Of a DNA stretch of 64,000 bases, positions 46,565 through 56,076 are shown in pieces. Source of the DNA: Brevibacterium sediminis (GTDB lineage: Bacteria > Actinomycetota > Actinomycetes > Actinomycetales > Brevibacteriaceae); assembly GCF_013623905.1 (NCBI RefSeq), contig NZ_JABKDD010000001.1, forward strand, positions 744,001-808,000. The letters run 5' to 3'. The position numbers were made by a program, and so were the translations under genes. The stretch's first letter is position 1. Every line of letters starts with the position of its first letter. The notes beneath the pieces are model-generated. The model ran no database searches, was not told the DNA's origin, and was given only the letters and a program-made list of their open reading frames with translations.

Positions 46565-47362
46565 TCAGGATACGGACAGGGAGCGGCGTTCCCGGCCGAG
46601 TGCGGTGTACTCCTCGACTGCGGCCTGCGGACGGCCGCCGGTGACGAGGGCTTCGCCGACGAGCACGAGATCGGCTCCGGAGTCCGCGTACTTCGACACC
46701 TCGGCGGCTCCGGCAACGCCGGACTCGGCCACGAGGGTGCAGCCGGCGGGAGCGAGTTCGGCCAGGGGCGCGAACCGGTCGGTGTCGACGCTGAGATCCT
46801 TGAGGTTGCGGGTGTTCACGCCGATGAGTTCGGCACCGAGTTCCGTCGCGGTCTCCAGCTCTTCGCGATTGTGGGTCTCGACGAGCGCCGTCATCCCCAG
46901 TTCCGTGGCCAGGGCATGGAACTCGCCCAGCTGCACGGGATCGAGTGCTGCGACGATGAGCAGAACGATGTCCGCGCCATGAGCGCGGGCCTCGTGGAAC
47001 TGATATTCGTCGACCATGAAGTCCTTGCGCAGGACCGGGATGTCCACGGCCGCGCGCACCGAGTCGAGGTCGGCGAGACTGCCGTTGAAGCGGCGGGATT
47101 CCGTGAGCACGCTGATGGCCCGGGCTCCCCCGGCGGCGTACAGACCGGCGAGCGTGCCCGGGTCGGGGATCTCGGCGAGGTCACCGCGGGAGGGTGACTT
47201 CCGCTTGACCTCGGCGATGACGCCGAAGTCGGCGGACAGGTCGAAGGGGCGGACCGGTTCGGCCGCAGCGGCCCGCGCGGTGATCTCGCTCAGCGGTACC
47301 TCGTTCCGGCGTGCCTGCAGATCTTCCCGCACGCCGGAGATGATGTCGATGAGGACTGTCAT
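46565..47362 (-). CDS. trpC: Indole-3-glycerol-phosphate synthase
   Basis: Ring closure step of tryptophan synthesis. The 265-residue protein has the active-site lysine motif [34 protein letters not shown] and [12 protein letters not shown]. It is monofunctional, without a TrpF domain, consistent with actinobacteria using the bifunctional HisA/PriA isomerase for that step. The start overlaps the small upstream membrane protein as ATGA. Confidence 0.96.
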   Translation of the reverse strand: MTVLIDIISGVREDLQARRNEVPLSEITARAAAAEPVRPFDLSADFGVIAEVKRKSPSRGDLAEIPDPGTLAGLYAAGGARAISVLTESRRFNGSLADLDSVRAAVDIPVLRKDFMVDEYQFHEARAHGADIVLLIVAALDPVQLGEFHALATELGMTALVETHNREELETATELGAELIGVNTRNLKDLSVDTDRFAPLAELAPAGCTLVAESGVAGAAEVSKYADSGADLVLVGEALVTGGRPQAAVEEYTALGRERRSLSVS

Positions 47363-47628
47363 TTCTTCTTCGGCTTGTTGCCCAGTCCGATGGCGCGCAG
47401 GATCAGGCCGACGACGACGCCGAGGGCGACGATGCCGATGGAGATGTAGGTGATCGTGGGGTTGTGGATCGTGAATCCCACACAGCCGACCGTGACGCCG
47501 ATGAGCATGATGACGACTCCGGTCCATCCCGCCACCGAGTTGCCGTGACCGGGATCGGCGATCGCTGCGTAGTCGATCGTGGATTTGTCGAGATCTGCGG
47601 CTCCGTTGCGGGCGAGGGACTGCGACAT
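47359..47628 (-). CDS. Small two-helix membrane protein of the trp operon (HGxx-type, DUF6704-like)
   Basis: An 89-residue protein with a conserved DPGHGNSVAGWTGV segment ahead of two hydrophobic helices (about residues 35-55 and 60-80) and a basic C-terminal NKPKKK. Proteins of this kind lie between trpE and trpC in many actinobacteria; the function is unknown. AGGAG lies 4 nt before the ATG. It begins the second half of the trp cluster, after a terminator-like hairpin. Confidence 0.85.
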   Translation of the reverse strand: MSQSLARNGAADLDKSTIDYAAIADPGHGNSVAGWTGVVIMLIGVTVGCVGFTIHNPTITYISIGIVALGVVVGLILRAIGLGNKPKKK

Positions 47629-47648
47629 GGCGCTCCTTTGTGTGAGTG

Positions 47649-47687
47649 CGTGACACGCGTGTGGAAACTTTCCTCCATTGTGTCACG
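47649..47687. promoter_or_regulatory. Inverted repeat CGTGACAC-N23-GTGTCACG upstream of the trpC half-operon
   Basis: Arms at 47649-47656 and 47680-47687; the first arm also overlaps a 10-bp palindrome ACACGCGTGT (47653-47662). It lies in the 96-nt gap before the small membrane-protein gene and is a candidate operator. No regulator can be named. Confidence 0.4.
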
Positions 47688-47700
47688 CTTCTTCGGCTGA

Positions 47701-47751
47701 CCGGACACCGACCCGGTCACAAGGTCATTTCGAATCCGGGTCGGTGTCCGG
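47701..47751 (-). terminator. Possible terminator after the Trp-associated membrane protein
   Basis: 16-bp stem CCGGACACCGACCCGG (47701-47716) with its complement at 47736-47751 and a 19-nt loop that contains the stop codon of the upstream gene. The upstream arm is the Asp-Pro-rich end of that gene. Confidence 0.55.
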
Positions 47752-48273
47752 GTCGGTCGACGTTTCGTCGTCGGGTGCGTCTTCGACGTCTTCTCCGCGG
47801 GACAGTGCGTCCCAGGTCGCGGCGGAATCGAATTCCCCGGAAGCGGATTCGGCGGTGCGGGCGTAGCGGTTGGAGTTCGTCCACCCGTTCGAGGCGACGG
47901 CGACCCAGACGATGCCGATGACGCCGATGCCTGCGGCCACTGCGGCGATGATCGCCCAGGAAGTGGCTCCCGGCGCCGAGGCGGCGCTCAGTGCAGTGAT
48001 CCCGTAGCCGATTCCGGCGATGCCGGCCAGTCCCAGGACGACGAAGCGGCCGATCCGTCCGAGCATTGCGGCGAGCAGTCCCGAGACCGCGATGATCGCC
48101 ACACACGCGGTGGCCACGGGTGAGGTCTGGGAGCTCGGATCCTCGGTGACCTTTGCCACTCCGCTGGGTCCGAGCGTGTCGCCTCCGGCACCGGCCTGCC
48201 AGGCGGAGATCGTCAGCGCCCACAGGGCAGCGGCGATGACGAGGATGATGAGGACTCCACGTGATTTCGTCAT
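47725..48273 (-). CDS. Trp biosynthesis-associated membrane protein
   Basis: The 182-residue protein has four hydrophobic segments (about residues 5-25, 55-75, 78-98, 105-128) with WALTISAWQ in the first, matching the actinobacterial membrane protein that follows trpE. Its role is unknown. The C-terminal 50 residues are acidic (ETSTDPDTDPDSK). GAGGTGAGG precedes the ATG, 4 nt after the trpE stop. Confidence 0.87.
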   Translation of the reverse strand: MTKSRGVLIILVIAAALWALTISAWQAGAGGDTLGPSGVAKVTEDPSSQTSPVATACVAIIAVSGLLAAMLGRIGRFVVLGLAGIAGIGYGITALSAASAPGATSWAIIAAVAAGIGVIGIVWVAVASNGWTNSNRYARTAESASGEFDSAATWDALSRGEDVEDAPDDETSTDPDTDPDSK

Positions 48274-48277
48274 GGCC

Positions 48278-49831
48278 TCACCTCTGACTTCCCTCCGCCG
48301 CATCCAATGCGTCGGCTGCGGCGGCGGCACGCAGCACAGCTGCGGCCTTGTTCTCGGATTCCTGGTACTCGGACTCGGGCACGGAGTCGGCGACGAGTCC
48401 GCCTCCGGCGTAGACACTCATCGTGCCGTTCCGGAGCACCCCGGTGCGGATGGCGATGGCGAGGTCGAGGTCGCCGGTGAAGGACATATAGCCGACCACT
48501 CCCCCGTAGATTCCGCGTCCGACGGGTTCGAGTTCGTCGATGATCTGCAGCGCCCGGGGTTTGGGCGCACCCGACAGCGTGCCGGCGGGGAACGTCGCCC
48601 GCAGCACATCGATGGCGGTGGTTCCGGGTTCGAGTTCGCCGCGCACGGTCGAGCTGATGTGCATGATGTGGCTGTAGCGGACGATGTCCATGAACTCGCT
48701 GACGTCGATGGTTCCGGCCGCGCAGACCTTCGCCAGGTCGTTGCGGGCGAGGTCGACGAGCATGAGGTGCTCGGCTCGTTCCTTCTCATCGGCCAGGAGC
48801 TCTCGGGCCAAAGAGTCATCGGCTTCCGGTGTGGTCCCGCGGGGGCGGGAACCGGCGATCGGGTGGGTGACCACCTCTCCCGACCGGACGGTCACGAGTG
48901 CTTCGGGTGAGGAGCCGATGATGCTCACCGGTTCCCCTCCGTCGTCATGGAGGTTGAGCAGGTACATGAAGGGGCTCGGGTTCGCATGCCGCAGCATCCG
49001 GTACACGCTCAGCGCATCGGCCTCGCACGGTGTGTCGAAGCGCTGGCCGATGACGACCTGGAAGATCTCACCGTCGACGATCTTCTGCTTCGCCGTCTCC
49101 ACACCGTCGAGGTACACCTGCGGCTGGGTGCGGGTGGACACCTCGGGGTCGGCCTTCCGGGGGCGCAGGACATCTGCCGGGCTGGGCTGCTGCAGACGCT
49201 CGCACATCGCGGCGATGCGGGCGACTCCCGAGGCGTGGGCGTCGTCGATGCCGGTATCGGCGCCGTTGACGTTGAATACGTTGGCCACGAGGGTGACCAT
49301 TCCCGAATAGTGGTCGAAGACGGCGATATCGCCGGGGATCATCAGCTGCACGGTCGGCAGGTGGTGTTCGTTGGGCCGCGGCGGCCCGAGCCTCTCGAAG
49401 CGACGGACGATGTCCCATCCGAAGTAGCCGACGAAGCTCGAGACCATGGGCGGCAGCTCCGATTCCGCTTCGGCCACGGCGAGGAGGTCGAGGGTGGCGG
49501 TGACCGCGTCGAGGACGTCGCCGTCGGTGGGGACGCCGACCGGAGGCGTGCCGGTCCAGTGGAATCCGTCTGCGGTCGAGATGAGGGTGGCCACGGGCGC
49601 CGAGCCGATGAAGGAGTACCTGGCCCAGGATCCGGCGACGGCGGATTCGAAGAGGAAGCTGCCCGGTCCGCCGTCGGTGAGTTTGCGGTAGAGGCTCAGC
49701 GGGGTCTCCGAGTCCGCGAGCACCTGGGTGTGGACCGGCACCAGGCGATGGTCGGCGCCGAGGGCGCGGAACTCGTCGAGGCTGGGTCGGATCGGCAGGT
49801 CGGTGGGGTTCGCCGCTGGGTCAGTCGACAC
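48278..49831 (-). CDS. trpE: Anthranilate synthase component I
   Basis: First committed step of tryptophan synthesis, chorismate to anthranilate. The 517-residue protein has the feedback-site-like N-terminal region ([14 protein letters not shown]), and the chorismate-binding core with [36 protein letters not shown] and [17 protein letters not shown]. The partner glutaminase TrpG is not in the window. The start is GTG 49831, overlapping hisI by 11 nt with GGAAGG upstream, so tryptophan synthesis is coupled to histidine synthesis here. Confidence 0.96.
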   Translation of the reverse strand: MSTDPAANPTDLPIRPSLDEFRALGADHRLVPVHTQVLADSETPLSLYRKLTDGGPGSFLFESAVAGSWARYSFIGSAPVATLISTADGFHWTGTPPVGVPTDGDVLDAVTATLDLLAVAEAESELPPMVSSFVGYFGWDIVRRFERLGPPRPNEHHLPTVQLMIPGDIAVFDHYSGMVTLVANVFNVNGADTGIDDAHASGVARIAAMCERLQQPSPADVLRPRKADPEVSTRTQPQVYLDGVETAKQKIVDGEIFQVVIGQRFDTPCEADALSVYRMLRHANPSPFMYLLNLHDDGGEPVSIIGSSPEALVTVRSGEVVTHPIAGSRPRGTTPEADDSLARELLADEKERAEHLMLVDLARNDLAKVCAAGTIDVSEFMDIVRYSHIMHISSTVRGELEPGTTAIDVLRATFPAGTLSGAPKPRALQIIDELEPVGRGIYGGVVGYMSFTGDLDLAIAIRTGVLRNGTMSVYAGGGLVADSVPESEYQESENKAAAVLRAAAAADALDAAEGSQR

Positions 49832-50177
49832 TGATGGTCCTTCCGGTGAAGCAGGTCGGGGTGTTCGTATGGCAGGCGGGTCCGGTCTGGTCGACGAGCA
49901 TGAGCAGGGCGTCGGCATCACAGTCGAGGCTGAGCGAGCGGACGTGCTGGACATGACCCGAGGTCTCCCCCTTCACCCAGTATTCCTGCCGGGATCGGGA
50001 CCAGTAGGTGGCCCGGTTCGTCTCCAGTGTGCGGGAGACGGCTTCGACGTCCATCCACGCGAGCATGAGCACCTCTGCGCTCGTGGCCTCTTGGACGATG
50101 ACAGGGATGAGCCCGTCGTCGTTCGTTCGGATGATCTCCCGCCAGTTCTCCGGAGTCGCGTCGATGTCGCTGCTCAT
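49821..50177 (-). CDS. hisI: Phosphoribosyl-AMP cyclohydrolase
   Basis: Third step of histidine synthesis. The 118-residue monofunctional protein has [28 protein letters not shown] and the zinc/magnesium-site cluster [21 protein letters not shown]. It is separate from HisE, which lies about 5 kb away in the same block. The start overlaps the hisF stop (ATGA). Confidence 0.96.
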   Translation of the reverse strand: MSSDIDATPENWREIIRTNDDGLIPVIVQEATSAEVLMLAWMDVEAVSRTLETNRATYWSRSRQEYWVKGETSGHVQHVRSLSLDCDADALLMLVDQTGPACHTNTPTCFTGRTISVD

Positions 50178-50938
50178 CGGACGTCGATTCCCTCCGCGCG
50201 CAGGGCGTCCTTGACCTCGGCGATGCTCAGGGTGCCGAAGTGGAAGACGCTGGCAGCCAACAGGGCGTCGGCTCCGGCTTCCACTGCTGGAGCGAAGTGT
50301 TCGACCTTTCCGGCGCCGCCCGAGGCGATGAGCGGTACGTCGACGGCGGCGCGGGCGGCGCGGATGAGTTCGAGGTCGAACCCCTCACGTGTGCCATCGG
50401 CGTCGATGGAGTTGAGCAGGATCTCGCCGACCCCGCGGTCGGCGGCTTCCCGGATCCAGTCGATGGCGCAGCGGCCGGTGCCTTCGCGGCCGCCGCGAGT
50501 GGTGACCTCGAAGCCGGATTCCGTGCTCGCGCCCTGTGCGCGCCGTGCGTCGAGGGAGAGGACGAGGACCTGGTTGCCGAAGTGTCGGGAGATCTCGCTG
50601 ATGAGTTCCGGGTTCTTCACCGCCGAGGTGTTGACCGAGACCTTGTCGGCTCCGTCGCGCAGCAGCCGGTCGACGTCGGCGACGCTGCGGATCCCTCCGC
50701 CGACGGTGAGCGGGATGAAGACCTCTTCGGCGCAGGCGCGGACGACGTCGTGGACGGTCTCCCGGTCACCGCTGCTGGCCGTGACGTCGAGGAAAGTGAG
50801 TTCGTCGGCTCCGGACTCGCCGTAGCGGCGGGCGAGCTCGACGGGGTCGCCGGCGTCCCTGAGGTCGGCGAACTTCACTCCCTTGACGACGCGTCCGCCG
50901 TCCACGTCCAGACAGGGGATGACTCTGACAGCTACCAC
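50174..50938 (-). CDS. hisF: Imidazole glycerol phosphate synthase subunit HisF
   Basis: Cyclase subunit; with HisH makes imidazole glycerol phosphate. The 254-residue barrel has the N-terminal catalytic aspartate in [14 protein letters not shown], the second aspartate in VLSLDAR, plus [11 protein letters not shown] and [11 protein letters not shown]. The start is GTG 50938 with AGGAGG upstream. hisH and hisA are absent from the window. Confidence 0.97.
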   Translation of the reverse strand: MVAVRVIPCLDVDGGRVVKGVKFADLRDAGDPVELARRYGESGADELTFLDVTASSGDRETVHDVVRACAEEVFIPLTVGGGIRSVADVDRLLRDGADKVSVNTSAVKNPELISEISRHFGNQVLVLSLDARRAQGASTESGFEVTTRGGREGTGRCAIDWIREAADRGVGEILLNSIDADGTREGFDLELIRAARAAVDVPLIASGGAGKVEHFAPAVEAGADALLAASVFHFGTLSIAEVKDALRAEGIDVR

Positions 50939-50947
50939 GCAGTCCTC

Positions 50948-52450
50948 CTAGATTCCCAGGCCCCGGTAGCGATCCATTCGGCGGGCCAGCCGCCTGGCCG
51001 AAGGTTCGCGCATGAGCGAGATGAGTTCGTATTCGAGTGTCTCACCGACCCTGGCGACGAAGTCGAGCGGTTCGTCGCTGGCGTCGGAATGTTCGGCGAT
51101 GATTCGGTCGACGACTCCGTTGGCCTGCAGCATGGGAGCGTGCACGCCCTGGCTCTGAGCCATCTCGGCGGCTCTCTCGGTCGTGCGGTGCACGATCGCC
51201 GAGGCGCCTTCGGGCGGCAGAGGCGAGAGCCAGCCGTGTTCGGCGCTGAGCACCCGATCGGTCGGGATGAGGGCCAGTGCTCCGCCCCCGGATCCTTCAC
51301 CGAGGATGAGCGAGACGGACGGAGCGTCGAGGTTGGCGAGGTCGGCGAGGCTGCGGGCGATCTCGCCGGCGATGCCGCCTTCTTCGGCTTCCTTCGACAG
51401 AGCCGCGCCGGGGGTGTCGATGACGGTCACGAGCGGCAGGTGCAGCTCCGCGGCCAATCGCATTCCGCGTCTGGCCTCACGCAGGGCCGCCGGGCCCATC
51501 GGTTCGCGGGAGTCCTGCCGGAATCGGTCCTGGCCGAGGACGATGCACGGTGCGGAACCGAACTTCGCCAGGGCCAGCAGCAGTCCGGGGTCCTTCTCCC
51601 CTTCGCCGGTGCCGTTGAGCGGCAGCACGGTGTTCGCTGCGGTGCGCAGCAGATCACGGACCCCGGGACGTTCGGGGCGACGCGAGCTGGTGATCGCGGC
51701 CCAGGCATCGGAGTTCGGGTCGACGCTGTCCGGGGCCGTGTCCGGGTCCGGCACCGAGCTGGGAACCTCCTTGGCGCCCATGAGCACGTCGAGGACGCGG
51801 GAGACCGTACCGGCGATGCGTTCGGGTCCGATGACGGCGTCGACGATGCCCATCTTGTGCAGGTTCTCCCCGGTCTGCACGTTCTCCGGAAACTTCTCTC
51901 CGTAGATGGCCTCGAATACTCGAGGGCCCAGGAATCCGATGAGGGATCCGGGTTCGGCCACGGTGACGTGCCCCAGCGATCCCCAGGAGGCGAAGACTCC
52001 TCCGGTGGTGGGATGGCGCAGGTAGACGAGGTAGGGCAGTCCGGCCTTGCGATGGGCGATGACGGCGTTCGTGATCTTCACCATCGACAGGAAGGCGATG
52101 GTGCCCTCCTGCATGCGGGTGCCGCCCGAGGCGGGACCGGCCAGCAGGGGCAGCCCTTCGAGGGTCGCACGTTCGATGGCATCGACGAGGCGTTCGGCCG
52201 CGGCCACGCCGATCGACCCGGCGAGGAAGCGGAATTCGCCGGCGATCACGGCCACGCGACGGCCGGCGATGGTGCCTTCGCCGGTGATGATGGATTCGTC
52301 GACTCCGGACTTCTGCGCCGCGGCTTCGAGTTCAGCAGCGTAGGCGTCAGAGATCCCGCCGGCGGGCTGGACGGGAGTGGTGTCCCAGGACAGATAGGAT
52401 CCTTCGTCGAGGACGATGTCGACGAGCTCGAGTGCGTTGAGACGCGTCAT
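50948..52450 (-). CDS. Fused acyl-CoA carboxylase carboxyltransferase (AccD-AccA type)
   Basis: The 500-residue protein has two crotonase-fold halves: an AccD-like N-half (ITGEGTIAGRRVAVIAGEF, GPASGGTRMQEG) and an AccA-like C-half (LPLVTVIDTPGAALSKEAEE, ILGEGSGGGALAL). No zinc-ribbon cysteines are seen at the N-terminus. A biotin carboxylase and biotin carrier must come from elsewhere. It starts 11 nt after the CoA-transferase gene and ends 9 nt before hisF, so it is part of the his transcript. The substrate (acetyl- or another acyl-CoA) is not decidable. Confidence 0.88.
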   Translation of the reverse strand: MTRLNALELVDIVLDEGSYLSWDTTPVQPAGGISDAYAAELEAAAQKSGVDESIITGEGTIAGRRVAVIAGEFRFLAGSIGVAAAERLVDAIERATLEGLPLLAGPASGGTRMQEGTIAFLSMVKITNAVIAHRKAGLPYLVYLRHPTTGGVFASWGSLGHVTVAEPGSLIGFLGPRVFEAIYGEKFPENVQTGENLHKMGIVDAVIGPERIAGTVSRVLDVLMGAKEVPSSVPDPDTAPDSVDPNSDAWAAITSSRRPERPGVRDLLRTAANTVLPLNGTGEGEKDPGLLLALAKFGSAPCIVLGQDRFRQDSREPMGPAALREARRGMRLAAELHLPLVTVIDTPGAALSKEAEEGGIAGEIARSLADLANLDAPSVSLILGEGSGGGALALIPTDRVLSAEHGWLSPLPPEGASAIVHRTTERAAEMAQSQGVHAPMLQANGVVDRIIAEHSDASDEPLDFVARVGETLEYELISLMREPSARRLARRMDRYRGLGI

Positions 52451-52461
52451 GGCGATTCCGT

Positions 52462-53661
52462 TCAGTTTCCGTCGGCGAGCCACGCCACGATGGATTCCGC
52501 GTCTTCGTCGAGCAGCGGCGGGGCATCGTGAGCGGTGCGGGTGGTTTCGACCTCACCGGAGGAATCGGCGTCGAAGAAACGCAGCGGCGGTCCGGGCAGG
52601 TCGATGTCGCCGAGCACGGGGTGGTCGACGGAGACCTTGAGTCCCTGGCTGAGTGCCTGCTCCCACTGGTAGACCTCGGGCAGGGTGCGCACCGTGCCGG
52701 ACGGGATTCCCGCCTCGGTGAGCCTGTTCAGCAGATCGGCTGCGTCGTAGGCAGAGAAGCGGTCTTCGATGAGTTCGATGACGGCGGCGCGGTTGTCCAC
52801 GCGCTCGGAGTTGACGGCCATGCCCTCGGTGGCGGGATCGATCTCGAAGGCAGTGCAGAACTTCTGCCACAGGTTCTCGTTGCCCACGGAGATCTGCACG
52901 GCGCCGTCGCGGCAGTTGAAGAGTCCGTAGGGCGACAGCGAAGGGTGGTGGTTGCCGCCGGGCTGCGGTTCCTGACCGGCGACCGTGGCCCGGGTGCCCT
53001 GGAAGGCGTGGACGCCGACCATTCCCGCGATGAGCGAGGTGCGCACGACCTTGCCCTTGCCGGTGCGTTCGCGTTCGAGCAGGGCCGCCAGCACGCCGTA
53101 TGAGCCGTAGATTCCGGCCAGCAGGTCAGCGATCGGCACGCCCACGCGCTGCATATCATCGGGTCCCGAGCCGGTCAGCGACATCAGCCCGGCTTCGCCC
53201 TGGGCGATCTGGTCATAGCCGGCGCGGGAGGCTTCCGGACCGTCGTGGCCGAATCCGGTGATGGACAGGATGACCAGGCGCGGGTTGATCTCCATGCAGC
53301 GGGCGGTGGAGAAGCCGAGTCGGTCGAGGACACCGGAGCGGAAGTTCTCGATGAGAACATCGGCGCGTGCGATGAGTCCGGTCAGGGTGTCCTTGCCCGT
53401 GTCGGATTTGAGGTCGAGGGCGATGGATTCCTTGTTGCGGTTGCACGAGAAGAAGTAGGTGGCCTGAGGATTGTCCGCAGGCCCGACGAAGGGAGGTCCC
53501 CACGACCGCGAATCATCGCCCTTGCCGGGGTTCTCGACCTTGATCACCCGCGCGCCGAGATCGCCGAACATCATTCCTGCATGAGGGCCGGCCAGGGCAC
53601 GAGAGAGATCGACGACGGTGTATCCGGTCAGGGGGCCTGCCTCGGGTGTCTCGTTCGCCAT
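52462..53661 (-). CDS. CaiB/BaiF family (class III) CoA-transferase
   Basis: The 399-residue protein matches class III CoA transferases: VVDLSRALAGPHAGMMFGDLGA with the conserved aspartate region, VIKVENPGKGDDSR, NRNKESIALDLKSDTGK, ENFRSGVLDRLGF, and the AGYDQIAQGEAGLMSLTG segment. Such enzymes move CoA between carboxylic acids such as carnitine, formate/oxalate or aryl-succinates; this one cannot be assigned. AGGAGG precedes the ATG. It pairs with the carboxyltransferase downstream. Confidence 0.9.
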   Translation of the reverse strand: MANETPEAGPLTGYTVVDLSRALAGPHAGMMFGDLGARVIKVENPGKGDDSRSWGPPFVGPADNPQATYFFSCNRNKESIALDLKSDTGKDTLTGLIARADVLIENFRSGVLDRLGFSTARCMEINPRLVILSITGFGHDGPEASRAGYDQIAQGEAGLMSLTGSGPDDMQRVGVPIADLLAGIYGSYGVLAALLERERTGKGKVVRTSLIAGMVGVHAFQGTRATVAGQEPQPGGNHHPSLSPYGLFNCRDGAVQISVGNENLWQKFCTAFEIDPATEGMAVNSERVDNRAAVIELIEDRFSAYDAADLLNRLTEAGIPSGTVRTLPEVYQWEQALSQGLKVSVDHPVLGDIDLPGPPLRFFDADSSGEVETTRTAHDAPPLLDEDAESIVAWLADGN

Positions 53662-53663
53662 TC

Positions 53664-54125
53664 CTAATCCTCCTTGAAGTGGGTGCGTCTCTTGATGAGC
53701 ATACGCAATCGTGCGACCTCCGCATGGGCGCGGCGACCGTCTGCGTGCTGGATCGCCATCACCGCGCAGGTGGTGCCGTCCGTGAGGTCCAACAGGGGCC
53801 ACGGATCATCGCCCTCGGGTGAGAACGTCACACCGAGGATCTGTCCCCAGTCGAGCCGACGGGTGCGCACCATGTTCTTGACCACCAGACCGTCCTCGGT
53901 GGGCCGGGCCTGGATATCGGAGATGCGCAGCAGGGCGGCTCCGAAGAGAATGCCCAGCAGGTTCATCCATATCATGTCGAGCACTGTCCACGGTTCCCAG
54001 TCCACGACGAACAGCGCCACGGACAGGACCGCGAACCCAGCGGTCACGGCAACGGCACCGACGATGCTGACGACGCGCACCTGTCGGGGCCGGAACACGG
54101 CCAGATCAGATTCGGCAGGCGCCAA
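53664..54125 (-). CDS. PH-domain membrane protein
   Basis: A 153-residue protein with two hydrophobic helices (about residues 20-42 and 52-70) followed by a bacterial PH-like domain (ARPTEDGLVVKNMVRTRRLDWGQILGV). Proteins of this type follow hisG in many actinobacteria; the function is unknown. The start is probably TTG at 54125, overlapping hisG by 20 nt; GTG 54098 is an alternative. Confidence 0.8.
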   Translation of the reverse strand: MAPAESDLAVFRPRQVRVVSIVGAVAVTAGFAVLSVALFVVDWEPWTVLDMIWMNLLGILFGAALLRISDIQARPTEDGLVVKNMVRTRRLDWGQILGVTFSPEGDDPWPLLDLTDGTTCAVMAIQHADGRRAHAEVARLRMLIKRRTHFKED

Positions 54126-54945
54126 TGTTCGTCACCAGAATCGCACGCGCCCCGACTCCGTAGAGCCGGTCCATGACGTTGTTGACTTCCTTCGCTTCGA
54201 CCATGACGCGCACAGCGACCCACCCGGTCTCCTGCAGCGGGGACACGGTCGGGGATTCGAGCCCCGGGGTCAGCGAGATCGCCTCGGGAACCAGGCGCTG
54301 TTCGATGTTGTAGTCGACGAGCACATACTGGCGGGCGACCATGACCGATTCGAGGCGGCGTTTGAGCACGCCGATGCGGGATTCGGCTCCGGCGCGCTGG
54401 ATGAGCACACCTTCTGATTCGAGCAGCGGCTCGCCGAAGGTTTCGAGTCCCGCGGCGCGCAGCGTGGAGCCGGTCTCGACGACATCGGCGATGGCGTCGG
54501 CGACTCCGAGCTGGATGGAGACCTCGATCGCCCCGTCGAGCTGCACCGTGGTTGCCGCGATTCCGCGTCGCTGCAGGTCGGCATCCACGAGGTTCGGGAA
54601 GCTCGTGGCGATGCGGGCACCGGCCAGCTGCTCGGCCGAGGTGAACGAGCCGGCGGTGCCGGCGTAGAAGAAGCGCGAGGCACCGAATCCGAGTCCGAGC
54701 ACCTCTTCGGCTTCGGCCTGTGACTCCAGCAGCAGGTCACGGCCGGTGATTCCGGCGTCGAGGATTCCGGAGCCGACGTAGATGGCGATGTCGCGGGGAC
54801 GCAGGTAGAAGAATTCGACTCCGTTGACCTCGTCCTGATGGACCAGGGTCTTGGTTCCGCGTCGAGTGGAGTATCCGGCCTCGCTGAGCATGTCGGAGGC
54901 GGCTTCGGACAGTGCGCCCTTGTTGGGCACGGCTACACGCAGCAT
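54106..54945 (-). CDS. hisG: ATP phosphoribosyltransferase (long form)
   Basis: First and regulated step of histidine synthesis. The 279-residue protein starts MLRVAVPNKGALSEAA, has RPRDIAIYVGSGILDAGITGRDLL and the phosphate loop DVVETGSTLRAAGLE, and ends in an ACT-like histidine-binding domain (TGWVAVRVMVEAKEVNNVMD), as in the mycobacterial enzyme. AAAGGGA precedes the ATG. Confidence 0.96.
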   Translation of the reverse strand: MLRVAVPNKGALSEAASDMLSEAGYSTRRGTKTLVHQDEVNGVEFFYLRPRDIAIYVGSGILDAGITGRDLLLESQAEAEEVLGLGFGASRFFYAGTAGSFTSAEQLAGARIATSFPNLVDADLQRRGIAATTVQLDGAIEVSIQLGVADAIADVVETGSTLRAAGLETFGEPLLESEGVLIQRAGAESRIGVLKRRLESVMVARQYVLVDYNIEQRLVPEAISLTPGLESPTVSPLQETGWVAVRVMVEAKEVNNVMDRLYGVGARAILVTNIGACRI

Positions 54946-54998
54946 GGGGTCCCTTTGGAGTTCGATGGCGTCGGGTCGGTCAGGTTCGTGGGAGGGTC

Positions 54999-55262
54999 TT
55001 ACAGGTGGGTGTTGACGTCGTCGAGGGTCAGTCCCTTGGCGATCATCATCACCTGTACGTGGTAGAGCAGCTGCGAGATCTCCTCGGCGAGCTCTTCCTT
55101 GGTTTCGTATTCGGCGGCCATCCATACTTCGGCGGCCTCTTCCACGACCTTCTTGCCGATCGCATGGACTCCGGCGTCGAGTTCGGCCACGGTCTTCGAA
55201 CCGGTGGGGCGATCGAGGGATTTCTGCTGGAGTTCGGCGTAGAGAGTCTCAAAGGTCTTCAC
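54999..55262 (-). CDS. hisE: Phosphoribosyl-ATP pyrophosphatase
   Basis: Second step of histidine synthesis. The 87-residue MazG-like helical protein has [16 protein letters not shown], the ExxE metal-binding motif, and [16 protein letters not shown]. The start is GTG 55262; TAGGCT stands exactly 6 nt upstream, while GGAG is only 2 nt from the start, so a leaderless mRNA is likely. Confidence 0.95.
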   Translation of the reverse strand: MKTFETLYAELQQKSLDRPTGSKTVAELDAGVHAIGKKVVEEAAEVWMAAEYETKEELAEEISQLLYHVQVMMIAKGLTLDDVNTHL

Positions 55263-55268
55263 TTCTCC

Positions 55269-55274
55269 AGCCTA
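55269..55274 (-). promoter_or_regulatory. Predicted -10 element for leaderless hisE transcript
   Basis: TAGGCT on the minus strand, 6 nt before the hisE GTG; it would drive the his-trp supra-operon. Confidence 0.5.
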
Positions 55275-55360
55275 ATGCATCTGCATCGGCCGCAGCATTC
55301 GGGGTCTCATGTTCTAGAACGCGGCAGGCCGGGTCTCACTGGTGCTGCCGGCGGCTGACC

Positions 55361-56026
55361 TCAGTCCTCGGGGTCGCGGCCGATGTCGGTGGCCGGACGG
55401 TGAGGCGCAGAGATCGTCTGGCGTGACCGTTTCGACCAGTCGATGAGTCCGAGGATGACCATGACGAGGAAGAACAGGTACACGGCTCCGGAGAAGACGA
55501 GTCCGCCGGAGATCGCCAGCGGGATGCCGACGAGGTCGACGGCGAGCCAGACGAACCAGAATTCGACGATGGCTCGGCCCTGGGCGTACATGGCCACGAT
55601 CGAACCGATGAAGATATAGGCGTCGGGGTAGGGGTTCCAGGACCATCCGCCCAGGGCGAGGACCCAGCCGAAGACTCCGGTGCCGATGACGAGAGCTGCG
55701 AGCAGGATCGCCCGTTCCTTCCAGCTCGCCCAGCGGACGAGGACTTCACCGGCGGCGGCCTTGGACTTCTTCCATTGCGTCCATCCCCAGACCGCGGCGA
55801 CGATGATGACGACCTGCCGAGAGGCGTTGCCGCCGAGGCCGGCGGAGAGGCTTGCGGAGAAGAGGAGGATGGAGCCGAGGATCTGCACCGGCCAGGACAG
55901 GATGTTCCGGCGCAGCGCCAGGACGACCGTGGCCAGCGCACAGATGTTGCCGAACAGGTCGGAGTACGGCACAGGCTTGCCCAGCAGTTCGAATGCCGGG
56001 GTGTTCAACCAGTCGAACAGGTCCAT
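55361..56026 (-). CDS. pnuC: Nicotinamide riboside transporter PnuC
   Basis: Facilitates uptake of nicotinamide riboside for NAD salvage. The 221-residue protein has about seven hydrophobic segments and PnuC features: WNTPAFELLG-like start, GWTQWKK, and the WNPYPDAYIFIGS...QGRAIVEFWFVWLAVD region containing the riboside-site asparagine and tryptophans. No NadR gene or NAD riboswitch is visible. TATGCT (56055-56060) in the 50-nt gap after rpe could be its own -10. Confidence 0.9.
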   Translation of the reverse strand: MDLFDWLNTPAFELLGKPVPYSDLFGNICALATVVLALRRNILSWPVQILGSILLFSASLSAGLGGNASRQVVIIVAAVWGWTQWKKSKAAAGEVLVRWASWKERAILLAALVIGTGVFGWVLALGGWSWNPYPDAYIFIGSIVAMYAQGRAIVEFWFVWLAVDLVGIPLAISGGLVFSGAVYLFFLVMVILGLIDWSKRSRQTISAPHRPATDIGRDPED

Positions 56027-56076
56027 CGCAGGCTCTCTTCAGGTGTGGGCCGTAAGCATAGTTCGGCTCGGTTCGG

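Noticed and set aside
49832-50177. Tryptophan attenuator or leader peptide before trpE
   Set aside because: trpE overlaps hisI directly, leaving no room for a leader; no run of tryptophan codons was found.
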